Origin: Bacteroidales bacterium | GTDB lineage: Bacteria; Bacteroidota; Bacteroidia; Bacteroidales; Tenuifilaceae | Reading direction: 5' to 3' | Length of the DNA stretch: 64,000 nucleotides | Assembly (NCBI GenBank): GCA_013141385.1 | Contig: JABFRB010000005.1 | Coordinates: forward strand, 23,490 to 87,489 | Part shown: positions 55,223-64,000 of the stretch, piece by piece | Position numbering within the stretch: the first letter of the stretch is position 1 | Layout: each line of letters opens with the position of its first letter | Position numbers and translations under genes: made by a program | The notes under the pieces: generated by a model | What the model saw: the letters and a program-made list of their open reading frames with translations, nothing else | Database searches by the model: none | Told to the model about the DNA's origin: nothing

Positions 55223-56827
55223 ATGAATACTTACGATGTAATTATTATTGGTTCTGGGCTAGGTGGGCTAACCGCCGCAGCAACACTCGCAAAAGAAGGC
55301 TTATCAGTTCTTGTATTAGAGCAGTATAATCGCTTGGGAGGGTTTGGTCAATCTTACACCAAAAAAGGGTATACGTTTGATACAGCAATACATGCAATTT
55401 GGTTTTGGGATGAAATATCGTCTATATTAGAAGAATTTGGTGAAAAACTCGAAGTAGTGCCCGCCCGAACATGCGATAGAATACTATTTAAAGATGGTAC
55501 TGAATTTAATGCCACAAGTATACCCGAAATGCAGGAGCAAATTTCAAAATTAGTTCCTAACGAAGCAGCTGGTGTTGCAAAATATTACCAGAATTTAATT
55601 AATTCACAAAAGGTTTTAGTTGAATTACTTCATAATCCTAACGACTGGAATTTAAAAATAGAATTTGTTAAATATTCTAAATTATGGAAAAGCACTTTAG
55701 AGGGAGCTGTTAAAGATTGCGTTTCAACAGTTAAGGCTCAGGATTTATTATTTGGCTATCACGATAGCTATTTATTCAATTACAGTTGGAATTACCCTGC
55801 ATACCATTTGTTTTGCACAAAATATTTATATGATGGATATTCGCCTGTTGGCGGCTCTCAGCCAATAGTTGATGTTTTGGTTAGAGCAACACAAAAAATG
55901 GGTGGTGAGTTACGCACCAATGCAATGGTTAAACATATCATCGTAGAAAACGGTGAGGCTAAAGGCGTTGAAATTGAGGGCGGTGACAAAATATTTGCCA
56001 AAAAGGGTGTGATCTCAAATGCCGACGCATTACTTACCTATGAAAAAATGATTGGTTATGACCATTTACCCGATGACATTATAAAAAACATTAAAAAGTG
56101 GAAAAACATTGTACCTTCATTATCATACTATATACTTAATTGCGGAGTCGATATTGATGTAAAAGAAACCTATGGTATGAAAGGTGACCTTACCATTTAT
56201 TATCCGGAAAATAATATTATGGAAGGCCTTAAAAAGATAGACATGGGAAAACTAGATGATGATTTTTGGCTCTGGATGGTATTTCCCACAAACAATGATA
56301 AAACATTAGCACCTCCAGGTCATTCTGTAGCGATTTTCTCTATTCTAGTTCCTTATGATATTGCTAATCATAGTGAAGTATCTGAAGAGTATGATTTTGA
56401 TGGTTTCCGACCCAAAGGCAGCAAAGGCGAAAAGTATTACGCTTTTAAAGAGGAACTAATAGAAAAAATTCTAAAGCGTGCTGATGAGGTATATCCAGGA
56501 ATATCGTCTCATATAACCTATAAAGATTTTATTACACCACAAACTATTGAACATCTTACCTTAAATCATAAAGGCTCAACTCTTGGTTTTAAAGTAATCC
56601 CAGAATTAGAAAAAACAGCCATGAAAGGTTTTGATATGAATATTGGATGTAAAATTAAATCATCTATCAATAAGTTATACATGGCAAGTGGCTGGGCTGA
56701 AACCGGATTTAGTGCCCCAGGGGTAATTGCTGCAGGACGTGAAGCTGCTTTTGATATACTTGGGAAACGTGGTAAATCAATTATAATTGATCATAACCAC
56801 AGGATGAATAGATTAACTAAGAAATAA
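55223..56827 (+). CDS. carotenoid-desaturase-like FAD oxidoreductase
   Basis: 534 residues. The dinucleotide-binding IIIGSGLGGLTAAATLAKEG opens the protein, followed by RLGGFGQSYTKKGYTFDTAIH and the C-terminal MASGWAETGFSAPGVIAAGREAA, the layout of CrtI/CrtO and retinol-saturase-like enzymes. These remove or add hydrogens at conjugated polyenes. It is 19 bases before fabG. With the other cluster genes it probably acts on a carrier-bound or released polyene chain. The substrate cannot be told from sequence. Confidence 0.85.
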   Translation: MNTYDVIIIGSGLGGLTAAATLAKEGLSVLVLEQYNRLGGFGQSYTKKGYTFDTAIHAIWFWDEISSILEEFGEKLEVVPARTCDRILFKDGTEFNATSIPEMQEQISKLVPNEAAGVAKYYQNLINSQKVLVELLHNPNDWNLKIEFVKYSKLWKSTLEGAVKDCVSTVKAQDLLFGYHDSYLFNYSWNYPAYHLFCTKYLYDGYSPVGGSQPIVDVLVRATQKMGGELRTNAMVKHIIVENGEAKGVEIEGGDKIFAKKGVISNADALLTYEKMIGYDHLPDDIIKNIKKWKNIVPSLSYYILNCGVDIDVKETYGMKGDLTIYYPENNIMEGLKKIDMGKLDDDFWLWMVFPTNNDKTLAPPGHSVAIFSILVPYDIANHSEVSEEYDFDGFRPKGSKGEKYYAFKEELIEKILKRADEVYPGISSHITYKDFITPQTIEHLTLNHKGSTLGFKVIPELEKTAMKGFDMNIGCKIKSSINKLYMASGWAETGFSAPGVIAAGREAAFDILGKRGKSIIIDHNHRMNRLTKK

Positions 56828-56845
56828 TTAATTGCTGAAAGCAAC

Positions 56846-57592
56846 ATGCCTAAAAATAATCTTATAGCACTTGTTACCGGTGGCTCCAGAGGTATTGGGA
56901 AAGCAATAAGCTTGGCTTTGTCACGTAAGGGGATCACTGTTTGCATCAATTATTCATCAAATGAAGAAGAGGCAAATAAAACAATTACGGAAATTGAATC
57001 AGAAGGTGGCATAGCCATTGGATTAAAAGGATCTGTATCTGAAGTTAATGATATTAAAAAAATTGTAAAGGAAATAATTTCTAGGTATGGAAAAATTGAT
57101 ATCTGTGTGAATAATGCAGGCATTACGAGAGATAAGTTGTTTTTAATGATGCAAGAAGCAGATTGGAAAGATGTTATTGCTGTTAATCTAATAGGAACAA
57201 TAATAGTGATTAAGGAGGTTTCAAAATATATGATTCCTGCTGGTAGTGGTAGAATTGTTAATATTAGTTCAATAGGAGGAATTATTGGAACCCCCGGTCA
57301 AGCTAATTATGCTGCATCCAAAGCTGGTGTTATTGGGTTAACTAAATCTTTGGCAAAAGAATTTGCACCTTACAATATTACCGTCAATTCAATTGCCGCA
57401 GGATATGTTGATACAGATATGATTTCAAAAATGGGGCAGAGCAGACTCGATAGAATAATCGAAACCATTCCATTAAAACGCTTTGCCAGACCTGAAGAGA
57501 TAGCAGCAAGTGTTTTGCACTTGGTTGGAGAAAATGGTGGATATATTACAGGTCAAACATTAAATATAGATGGTGGTATCACCTCCATTTAA
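56846..57592 (+). CDS. FabG-like 3-oxoacyl-ACP reductase
   Basis: 248 residues, classical SDR: VTGGSRGIGKAIS (cofactor loop), NNAGITRD, catalytic Ser in NISSIGG, and Tyr-Lys in YAASK, with the end GQTLNIDGG typical of FabG. In this cluster it would reduce beta-ketoacyl chains during iterative elongation. It is likely additional to a housekeeping fabG elsewhere. 67 bases separate it from the radical SAM gene. Confidence 0.9.
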   Translation: MPKNNLIALVTGGSRGIGKAISLALSRKGITVCINYSSNEEEANKTITEIESEGGIAIGLKGSVSEVNDIKKIVKEIISRYGKIDICVNNAGITRDKLFLMMQEADWKDVIAVNLIGTIIVIKEVSKYMIPAGSGRIVNISSIGGIIGTPGQANYAASKAGVIGLTKSLAKEFAPYNITVNSIAAGYVDTDMISKMGQSRLDRIIETIPLKRFARPEEIAASVLHLVGENGGYITGQTLNIDGGITSI

Positions 57593-57658
57593 ATACGATC
57601 TAAGAAGAATCACAATTACACCCTTAATTCAAACTGAAGAAAATAAAATCATTCATTA

Positions 57659-58960
57659 ATGAATCTATTACTTGTTTGTCCCAGTGTTCACAAAGACAAT
57701 ACTAAACGTATAAAACCTTTTTGGTTACCACCTTTGAATTTGGCTATAATAGCCGGTTTGACTCCAAGTAATTGGGATATAACACTTGTTGACGAGAATG
57801 TTGAAGATGTTGATTTTACAAAACACTACGATCTTGTTGGAATCAGTTCCATGACAGCTAATTCTCGACGGGCATATGAAATAGCAGATACATTCAGAAG
57901 GAACAAGATTCCCGTAGTATTTGGAGGTTCTCATGCAAGTGTTTGTTCAGAGGAGGTCGGTGAGCATGCTGATTGTGTCGTTATTGGTGAAGCAGAACCT
58001 GTTTGGAATAATCTCTTGAATGATCTGGCAAATAATAGTTTGAAAAAAATATACAAAGCAGATTTAAAAGTAAGTACGAATACTTTTGGCAAACCAAGAA
58101 GGGAACTTTACAACAAAGAAAACTACTTAAGTATTAACACAATACAAACGTCAAAAGGTTGTCCGTATAAATGTTCTTTCTGCAGTATTGCTTCTCGATT
58201 TGAGGGAAAATATGGAATGAAACCTTTAGCTGATGTAATAAGTGAAGTTGAAGAATTAGCTGATAAAAGCATGCCCATTTTCTTTGTTGATGATAATTTC
58301 TTGGTGAATAGAACAAGAAGCAAAAAACTATTAACAGAATTAAAAAGACTAAAAATAACATGGTGGAGTCAGGCTGATATTACAATAATGAATGATCCTG
58401 ATATGCTTGATTTAATGAGAGAAAGCGGTTGTATAAAGGTTGTAGTAGGATTTGAAAGCATATCAGTTGGTAGTATTGAAGCTATAAATAAAAATCAAAA
58501 CAAAATAGAGGATTATGTTAATTTCGTAAAAACCCTACGCAATCATGGAATTCTAGTTAATTCAAGTTTTGCTTTTGGTACTGATTATGATAATGAAAAT
58601 GTATTTATAGATACTTTTAACTTCCTGAAGGATAACGAGATAATTTTTGCAACATTTAATATTCTTACTCCTTTGCCAGGAACCCAACTATTTCTTCAAT
58701 TAAAAAATGAAAATCGATTGACAGATTTAAACTGGGATAATTATGATATGGGTCATACAGTGTTTCAAACGAAAAACATAAACGAACAAAAAGTTAAAGA
58801 AGGCTACGATTGGATTTGTCACGAATTCTATAGTTTTCAAGAAATAAGTAAACGTGTATCAACTTTGAGAAATAGCCCTTTTGAATATGACCAAAGATTA
58901 ATCATGGGTTGGAATTTAGGCTATAAAAGACTTCTTGACACATTCGGGGTATTTATGTAA
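57659..58960 (+). CDS. B12-binding-domain radical SAM enzyme
   Basis: 433 residues. An N-terminal cobalamin-binding-like Rossmann domain (about 1-135, LLLVCPSV, VDENVEDVDF, LVGISSMTANSRRAYEIAD, VVFGGSHAS) is followed by the radical SAM core with Cys168-x3-Cys172-x2-Cys175 (KGCPYKCSFCS). The DxHxxG motif of methionine-synthase-like domains is not present, as usual in this class. Such enzymes methylate unreactive carbons, rearrange rings or couple carbons. Homologs occur in ladderane and flexirubin-type gene sets. Confidence 0.88.
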   Translation: MNLLLVCPSVHKDNTKRIKPFWLPPLNLAIIAGLTPSNWDITLVDENVEDVDFTKHYDLVGISSMTANSRRAYEIADTFRRNKIPVVFGGSHASVCSEEVGEHADCVVIGEAEPVWNNLLNDLANNSLKKIYKADLKVSTNTFGKPRRELYNKENYLSINTIQTSKGCPYKCSFCSIASRFEGKYGMKPLADVISEVEELADKSMPIFFVDDNFLVNRTRSKKLLTELKRLKITWWSQADITIMNDPDMLDLMRESGCIKVVVGFESISVGSIEAINKNQNKIEDYVNFVKTLRNHGILVNSSFAFGTDYDNENVFIDTFNFLKDNEIIFATFNILTPLPGTQLFLQLKNENRLTDLNWDNYDMGHTVFQTKNINEQKVKEGYDWICHEFYSFQEISKRVSTLRNSPFEYDQRLIMGWNLGYKRLLDTFGVFM

Positions 58961-59089
58961 CTATTATTACAATGTGTAATAAATACAATCAGTAATTGCT
59001 AACATTTAAAATAGCTATTGATTATAGCAATTTTTATAATCAACCATTTTTCATTATTTCAATTTACTAACACTCTAAAAACTAAAAAC

Positions 59090-59371
59090 ATGGAAACAAA
59101 AGAAGAAATCAACAAAAAAGTTAAGGAAATTATTATCGAAAGACTAAATCTTGACATGAAACCAGAAGATATAGAAAATGACTCACCTATATTCTTAGGC
59201 TCTGAAGTAAGCGGTGGAAAAAAGGGTTTGGGTCTTGACTCTATTGATGCATTAGAATTAGTAGTAGGATTAAACAACTCTTTCAGTATTACAATTACTG
59301 ACTCTGACATGTACATTTTTGAAAACGTAAATAAAATTGTTGATTTCATTCAACAGAATACAAACAAATAG
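59090..59371 (+). CDS. acyl carrier protein
   Basis: 93 residues from METKEEINKKVKEII; an upstream in-frame ATG at 59018 would add 24 hydrophobic residues that do not belong. The phosphopantetheine Ser51 is in GLGLDSIDALELVVGL. The IFLGSEVSGGKK insertion before it and the GLGLDSIDALEL phrasing resemble carrier proteins of aryl-polyene and related clusters more than housekeeping AcpP. It carries the growing chain for FabG and FabZ here. A strong hairpin follows its stop. Confidence 0.88.
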   Translation: METKEEINKKVKEIIIERLNLDMKPEDIENDSPIFLGSEVSGGKKGLGLDSIDALELVVGLNNSFSITITDSDMYIFENVNKIVDFIQQNTNK

Positions 59372-59380
59372 AAAATATCA

Positions 59381-59455
59381 ATTACTGGATAATCCCTTAA
59401 CTCATCTGAATATTAATTTAGATGAGCATAAGGGAGATACCCAGTTATCTTTTTT
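59381..59455 (+). terminator. large hairpin with T-run after the carrier-protein gene
   Basis: CTGGAT.AATCCCTTAA.CTCATCT (59385-59407) pairs imperfectly with AGATGAGCATAAGGGAGATACCCAG, about 24 bp, followed by TTATCTTTTTT. It lies between the ACP stop (59371) and the next start (59461), which it nearly touches. It reads as a partial terminator that lets ACP be made in excess. Confidence 0.75.
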
Positions 59456-59460
59456 GCATT

Positions 59461-60600
59461 ATGGTTCGTAGTCTAAATGATTTTGCCAGAAAACATTCAT
59501 TTGCCGGAACTTTTAACAAAGTAGGTTTGTATCGTGATGTACTCCATTTTTATAATCACGAATGCAGTTTACCTTTTGTATATGGTATATCCGGGCTTTT
59601 TGGTTTCTCTTATTATTCCATAAAGAATAATTTTGGATCAACCGAAAATAGTAAACAAAACAATGATTTATATCCTGACTTTAAACTCCCTCCTTTTTAT
59701 ACATCAGGAGACTATTTTTTTGGTTTTAATAATGCACTCCGCGCAACAAATGTATGGTGCCAGAGGGGTGCAAAAATTGATAAATTAGAATTTTTCGAAC
59801 TTATCAAAACCTATATAAATGAAGGAAGACCTATTGCTATTGATGTTGAACAAACAAGTTGGTTTAAGTTGACAAAATTAGCAACGGTTTCCGATGATGC
59901 ATATAAGTCAGAATTTTTAAGTTATGAGAATTTTTTGTTGAATACAACTTATAAAATTGGTGATTATAGCATCTTTTGCATTGGATATGACGATCAGGAA
60001 TCTACTTTTCAAATACTTGACACACACACCTCTCAACCAATAACAATTAGTTTTGAAGATTTATACACCTGTACAAATCAGCATGACACATTTTGCCCAC
60101 CAGCCAATAAATGGTATGTTTTTTATGTTCCCCCAGAACTTCCTGAAAAAAGAAATATGGTTTCATTTTCCATATCAAATACTATCAATTTAATGACTAA
60201 TCCTCTTAAAACAGATAATTCATTGTTTTTTGGAATCAAAGGTCTTGAATTATTTTCTGCGGAACTAAAAAACACATATAACTCTTTCGAGAAAGAAGAT
60301 ATAGATAGGCTTACCTCCTATTTGCTTTATTCCAGTTGCTCGTTAAACTCTATTCATGATTACAACAGATTAATGTTTTCTGAGTTCTTGAATGAATCTG
60401 CCAAACTGCTAAATAATAAGAAATTGGAAAACGTTGGTAAAGAGTATAAAAATTTATCAGCTAATTGGAATGATTTTTTTTCAATTTTAGGTAATAAAGA
60501 TTATTCAAAAGAAAATAATAGAACTAATGCGTTTTCAATTCTTGATAAGATAATTGAAAAAGAAAAAAGCACAATAAATTTATTACAGGAATCACTTTAA
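59461..60600 (+). CDS. BtrH-like protein, probable inactive paralog
   Basis: 379 residues from the ATG at 59461; an ATG at 59422 would put the start inside the hairpin stem. The overall pattern matches the next gene (BtrH N-terminal papain-like domain, about 1-210, then a helical C-terminal domain). At the expected HC pair this copy reads KHSFAGTF (Ser13 instead of Cys), and the GGH of the partner is replaced by IGDYSIF. It therefore seems to have lost catalytic Cys and His and may be a scaffold or binding partner of the active copy 15 bases downstream. Confidence 0.7.
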   Translation: MVRSLNDFARKHSFAGTFNKVGLYRDVLHFYNHECSLPFVYGISGLFGFSYYSIKNNFGSTENSKQNNDLYPDFKLPPFYTSGDYFFGFNNALRATNVWCQRGAKIDKLEFFELIKTYINEGRPIAIDVEQTSWFKLTKLATVSDDAYKSEFLSYENFLLNTTYKIGDYSIFCIGYDDQESTFQILDTHTSQPITISFEDLYTCTNQHDTFCPPANKWYVFYVPPELPEKRNMVSFSISNTINLMTNPLKTDNSLFFGIKGLELFSAELKNTYNSFEKEDIDRLTSYLLYSSCSLNSIHDYNRLMFSEFLNESAKLLNNKKLENVGKEYKNLSANWNDFFSILGNKDYSKENNRTNAFSILDKIIEKEKSTINLLQESL

Positions 60601-60615
60601 AGTTTTATAAATCAA

Positions 60616-61671
60616 ATGGCTGAAGCACTAATAAGAAATATAATTCCTGGTTATCAACACAAACTTGGTTCACATTGCTCATCACTACAAATGAGTAATA
60701 TTCTCAGATATAATGGGCTTGAGGTATCAGAAGAATTGTGCTTTGGTATTGGAGCCGGCTTGGGTTTTATTTACAGAAAAGCCTTTAATCCACCACTTTA
60801 CTTTATTCTTGGGCGTAGTGATGAATTGGAAGAAAAAATTTGTTACCATCTGGGGGGGATTGCAGTTCCTTATAAAACAGATGATAATCAAAAGGCATAC
60901 GAAGGGGTAATTAAACTATTAGACAAACAACAACCAGTGTTGGTAAATATTGATGCCTCTCATTTTCAATATATGCGCGATCGATTTAATTTGTTCGATA
61001 ATGTTCGTTATGGCGGTCATAGAGTAACAATAGTGGGATATGAAATTGGGCAAACAAAAGCATCTTCATATTTTTATTTATCAGATTATGTTTGGGGCGA
61101 TTTGCAAAAAGTTAGTTTCGAGGAAATGGAATTGGCTAGAGCCTGCGATGGTGCTCAAACACCACCAAACAATCTGTTTTACACATTTATTTTCCCAGAG
61201 AAATTTATTTCAGTTGAAAATGCCATAAAAAAAGGAATTCATCTAAATGTTCAGACCATGCTAAAACCATGGTTTCCTGTTTTTGGGATTCCTGGATTAG
61301 AGAAATTTTGCACTCGTATTCTTACATGGAACAGCACAATGAAAGAAGACCTATTAAGGAAAAACCTTAATATGACATATATGATGATGGAAGTAGTTGG
61401 AACAGGCGGGGGAAATTTCAGGCGTTTATTTGCAAGATTTTTAAGAGAGTCATCCGTTTATTTAAAAGATGATTCACTAATGCCTATATTCAAAACATAC
61501 AGAAGATTAGGCGATTGCTGGAAAGAGATTGCATATCTTATTCATGAAAGTGCTGAAAATATTGAAGGTGGACTTTGGAAAAATCCAACTCAAACTCAAT
61601 TGCTTTTAGATGAAATTCTTGAAAAAGAAAAGTTGGGTATTCAGAGTTTAAAAGATTTTTTAAATGAATAA
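60616..61671 (+). CDS. BtrH-like acyltransferase
   Basis: 351 residues. The BtrH N-terminal domain (about 15-200) carries a papain-like triad: Cys21 (GSHCSSLQ), His135 (YGGHRVTIVGYE) and Asp157 (YLSDYVWGD). A helical C-terminal domain follows. BtrH of butirosin biosynthesis moves an acyl group from a carrier protein onto an aminoglycoside amine. By analogy this enzyme would transfer the cluster's acyl chain from the ACP to an amine or alcohol. It overlaps the next gene by 8 bases. Confidence 0.8.
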   Translation: MAEALIRNIIPGYQHKLGSHCSSLQMSNILRYNGLEVSEELCFGIGAGLGFIYRKAFNPPLYFILGRSDELEEKICYHLGGIAVPYKTDDNQKAYEGVIKLLDKQQPVLVNIDASHFQYMRDRFNLFDNVRYGGHRVTIVGYEIGQTKASSYFYLSDYVWGDLQKVSFEEMELARACDGAQTPPNNLFYTFIFPEKFISVENAIKKGIHLNVQTMLKPWFPVFGIPGLEKFCTRILTWNSTMKEDLLRKNLNMTYMMMEVVGTGGGNFRRLFARFLRESSVYLKDDSLMPIFKTYRRLGDCWKEIAYLIHESAENIEGGLWKNPTQTQLLLDEILEKEKLGIQSLKDFLNE

Positions 61672-62998
61672 TTTTGATGTTATTGTTTTAGGAACATCCC
61701 TCGATGGACTTGCCACTGCTGCCTTATGTTCCAAGCATGGCCTAAAAACAGCTATCATTGGGTATAAAAACAGTATCCAAAACGACTTTGAGGATATCGC
61801 TGATGCTATCCCATACAAATGGGACGCTGGAATTGGAGTTTTTTCGCAAATTCTTAAAATCCTAGAAATTAAAAATGATATTCATTTTACAGAACCTGAA
61901 TATATTGATGAAATACATTTAGAAAATTTTACAATTGCCCGCAAATTTGGTTGGATTAATTATCAACTTCAACTTGCTGAACTTTTCCCCTTAGAAAAAG
62001 ATAATATCCAAACATTCTTTTCCGAAGTTTATGACATTGGGCAAGAATGGCTTCTTTTGCTGCAAACAGGCTCTATTTTCTCAGTTAAAAAAATGATGAA
62101 ATACAGAGACACATTATATTCCGATTTTGTTCAACAACATTTCAGCAATCCAACGCTAGTTAATTTATTAAATGCCGATATACCCAGAACAAATGTTACA
62201 CTTCCTGTTATGGCAGGATATATTTCAACGCAGGTTTTTGATTGCCATATAATTAAACACAACTACGCAGATTTATTCTCTATATTTACTCAATACCTTG
62301 AAAAATCTAATGTCAGCATACTCCGTGATGAAGATATTTTTGAAATATTACGAAACGAAACGGATAATAATTTCATTTTAAAAACTAAAAAATCGACTAT
62401 TTTTTCCAGCAGTTGGTTAATAAGTACTTTTGATGAGAACAATACTTATAAAACATATTTTCCTGAAATAAACACGAATAAAGTAGATATAAAATCATAC
62501 GATCCAATATGTCTAATAACTGCAAAAATAAAAGTAGACAAAACATATAATCAAACTCTTCCTATACTATTTTATTCCTCCAAATCTCCTATAGAAACAC
62601 TTCATAGTCTTGAAAATGGAGAGCGTAACAACTCCTTAAAAATTAGAATATTTTCTAATAATGAAAATATATTTATTCAAGGTGAATTTCCTCCTGAATA
62701 TGATGAAGTCGAAAGTAGAAAATCAATTATAGAAATAGCCAAAAACAAATTCAATATCCCAATTCAATCGAATAACCAAATCACATGGTTTTCTGCTGAT
62801 GATATAGAACGGTATTTTGGATATTCCAAAGGGTTTACATATAGATGGGCATTTCGTAAAAATGAAACATCTATGAATCCTTTTTCACATACAACTGAAA
62901 TTAAAAACTTGCTAACAACTGGACATTGGGGTACAGCGTGGTTTACTGCCGCAATAACAGCGAGTAGATATGTAAAACAAAACCTAAAAGTATTTTAA
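61664..62998 (+). CDS. second flavoprotein, divergent CrtI-like
   Basis: 444 residues. The opening DVIVLGTSLDGLATAALCSKHG keeps the Rossmann fold spacing, but the usual GxGxxG is GTSLDG, a looser version than in the first flavoprotein. The C-terminal GHWGTAWFTAAITASRY resembles the family's terminal FAD-binding segment. Weakened motifs leave open whether it binds FAD. It overlaps the BtrH-like gene by 8 bases and precedes fabZ by one base. Confidence 0.65.
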   Translation: MNNFDVIVLGTSLDGLATAALCSKHGLKTAIIGYKNSIQNDFEDIADAIPYKWDAGIGVFSQILKILEIKNDIHFTEPEYIDEIHLENFTIARKFGWINYQLQLAELFPLEKDNIQTFFSEVYDIGQEWLLLLQTGSIFSVKKMMKYRDTLYSDFVQQHFSNPTLVNLLNADIPRTNVTLPVMAGYISTQVFDCHIIKHNYADLFSIFTQYLEKSNVSILRDEDIFEILRNETDNNFILKTKKSTIFSSSWLISTFDENNTYKTYFPEINTNKVDIKSYDPICLITAKIKVDKTYNQTLPILFYSSKSPIETLHSLENGERNNSLKIRIFSNNENIFIQGEFPPEYDEVESRKSIIEIAKNKFNIPIQSNNQITWFSADDIERYFGYSKGFTYRWAFRKNETSMNPFSHTTEIKNLLTTGHWGTAWFTAAITASRYVKQNLKVF

Positions 62999-62999
62999 A

Positions 63000-63449
63000 A
63001 TGAGCACTAACACCGAGAATTCAAAAGTAATTAATGCAAAAGAGATAAATCAGATACTTCGACAAAAATTTCCATTTATCCAAATAGATAGGGTACTCGA
63101 AATAGAGCATGGAGTTAGAACAAAAGTATTAAAAAACATCACTTTAACAGAACCTTGTTTTCAAGGCCATTTCCCTGAAGATCCAATCTTTCCAGGCGTA
63201 TTAATAATTGAAGCAATGGCTCAAGCTGGAGGGTTCATCTTTGCAAAAGAAGGTATTAAGCAAAAGGGCTTTATTGCAGCTGTAGATAAAGTTAAATTTT
63301 TAAAAACTGTTATACCGGGCGATTCTTTGATAATTGATTGCAAATTTTTAGTTGCAATACAAGATATATCTAGAGTTTCCTGCGAAGTTTTTGTAGAAAA
63401 CGAAATGGTTGCAAAGGGTGAAATTACTTATAAGTTTGAAACTGCATAA
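63000..63449 (+). CDS. FabZ-like 3-hydroxyacyl-ACP dehydratase
   Basis: 149 residues, one hot-dog domain. Catalytic His57 is in FQGHFPEDPIFPG and the Glu71 region is IIEAMAQAGG. It dehydrates hydroxyacyl-ACP to the trans-2-enoyl form. With FabG and the ACP, and no enoyl reductase in sight, the chain would retain double bonds. It starts one base after the previous stop. Confidence 0.9.
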   Translation: MSTNTENSKVINAKEINQILRQKFPFIQIDRVLEIEHGVRTKVLKNITLTEPCFQGHFPEDPIFPGVLIIEAMAQAGGFIFAKEGIKQKGFIAAVDKVKFLKTVIPGDSLIIDCKFLVAIQDISRVSCEVFVENEMVAKGEITYKFETA

Positions 63450-63893
63450 ATGAATATCAATGAAGTTGAGATCCATGTCCGCTTTAATGAGATGGATGAA
63501 ATGGGGATTGTACATAACAGCGTATATTATATATGGTTTGAAATAGCCCGATATAATTTCGCAATGAAGGCACTTGGTATCCAGTATCAGGATCTTAAGG
63601 ACATGGGGGTTCTTGTGCCAGTTATACATTCAGAATGCCAGTATAAAATACCGGCCAGATATCCAGACATATTAAAAGTTTCTTGTTTCCTTGAACCAAC
63701 TGAGAAAGCAATGCTTATCCTACATTATAGGATTGTACGTTTAAATACAAACGAATTGATTGCTGTAGGAAAAACAATGAATGTGTTTACAGATATGAAT
63801 GGCCGCCTCAGGTTAACACTTCCTGACTTTGTACGAAGTGCCATTAAAAAAACGGAAAGTGATAGTGAATTACTAATGCGAATTAAGGGTTGA
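63450..63893 (+). CDS. 4HBT-type thioesterase
   Basis: 147 residues, hot-dog fold. HVRFNEMDEMGIVHNSVYYIWFE carries the catalytic Asp16 and the His-Asn of this class (given over two motifs: RFNEMDEMG and IVHNSVYY). It would hydrolyse acyl-CoA or acyl-ACP, releasing or editing chains. It starts directly after the FabZ stop, so these two are tightly coupled. The window ends about 107 bases later, so the cluster probably continues. Confidence 0.85.
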   Translation: MNINEVEIHVRFNEMDEMGIVHNSVYYIWFEIARYNFAMKALGIQYQDLKDMGVLVPVIHSECQYKIPARYPDILKVSCFLEPTEKAMLILHYRIVRLNTNELIAVGKTMNVFTDMNGRLRLTLPDFVRSAIKKTESDSELLMRIKG

Positions 63894-64000
63894 AACTACT
63901 TTACTAATAATTTAGTTAAATATTTGAAAATCAATAAAATAACATCAGAAATATTTGTTTAAAACCCTGGAAATCATTATCTTAAGCGATTAATCTCACT

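Overview
The window is one contiguous stretch of an AT-rich chromosome from a Bacteroidota bacterium, most likely in or near the Bacteroidales/Marinilabiliales. The support is a GldB lipoprotein, a protein with a type IX secretion (Por) sorting tail, DUF2851, a UpxY-type NusG paralog, the futalosine menaquinone enzyme MqnE, a DUF6261-like protein and repeated TAnnTTTG promoter motifs. No finer placement is possible from the sequence alone.

Most of positions 1-53,300 is housekeeping chromosome. In order it holds an AsmA-like fragment, gldB, a TPR/SpoIIE phosphatase, Fe-SOD, a nitroreductase, AmrS, dnaB, a YjjG-type HAD phosphatase, an RhlE-like helicase, and a PASTA - T9SS protein - rluD run followed by ddl. 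Next come mqnE, rpmH, rsmG, a glycosyltransferase/ECF sigma pair, tgt-lptG, pcm, a metallo-beta-lactamase-fold hydrolase and gcvP. A GAF histidine kinase/response regulator/membrane protein module follows, then a repeat-rich stretch with a GC-rich DUF6261-like gene. The block closes with arginine deiminase, sucC, a SpoU methyltransferase, an OmpA/TPR lipoprotein, a deoxynucleoside kinase, a prolyl oligopeptidase, pnp, rpsO, an epimerase, a K+ channel, DUF2851 and tRNA-Pro(CGG).

Two accessory blocks stand out. (1) Positions 23,729-25,967 hold a two-gene cassette. A membrane disulfide-forming enzyme (C39-like domain without a catalytic Cys, VKOR domain, DsbA-like CGYC domain) is followed by a 66-residue double-glycine-leader peptide. 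The peptide's six cysteines follow an inhibitor-cystine-knot pattern. The cassette lies between the intact 3' end of lptG and a decayed second copy of that 3' end, and the second copy is interrupted by a 149-bp MITE-like element. This is the best candidate for an undescribed system: a secreted bacterial knottin with its own oxidase.

(2) Directly after tRNA-Pro, a UpxY/NusG-like antiterminator heads a biosynthetic cluster from 54,356 to beyond the window end. It has a carotenoid-desaturase-like flavoprotein, FabG, a B12-binding radical SAM enzyme, an acyl carrier protein, two BtrH-like papain-fold acyltransferases (one apparently without its catalytic Cys and His), a second flavoprotein, FabZ and a 4HBT thioesterase. 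A large hairpin with a T-run separates the carrier-protein gene from the genes after it. The set fits an aryl-polyene/flexirubin/ladderane-type fatty-acyl product carrying an acyl transfer step. The ketosynthases are presumably beyond the right edge.

The gaps carry dispersed miniature elements (three copies of one family and one of another), a recurrent hairpin (four copies), a TATCGCA palindrome (three copies) and a three-unit 82-bp tandem repeat.
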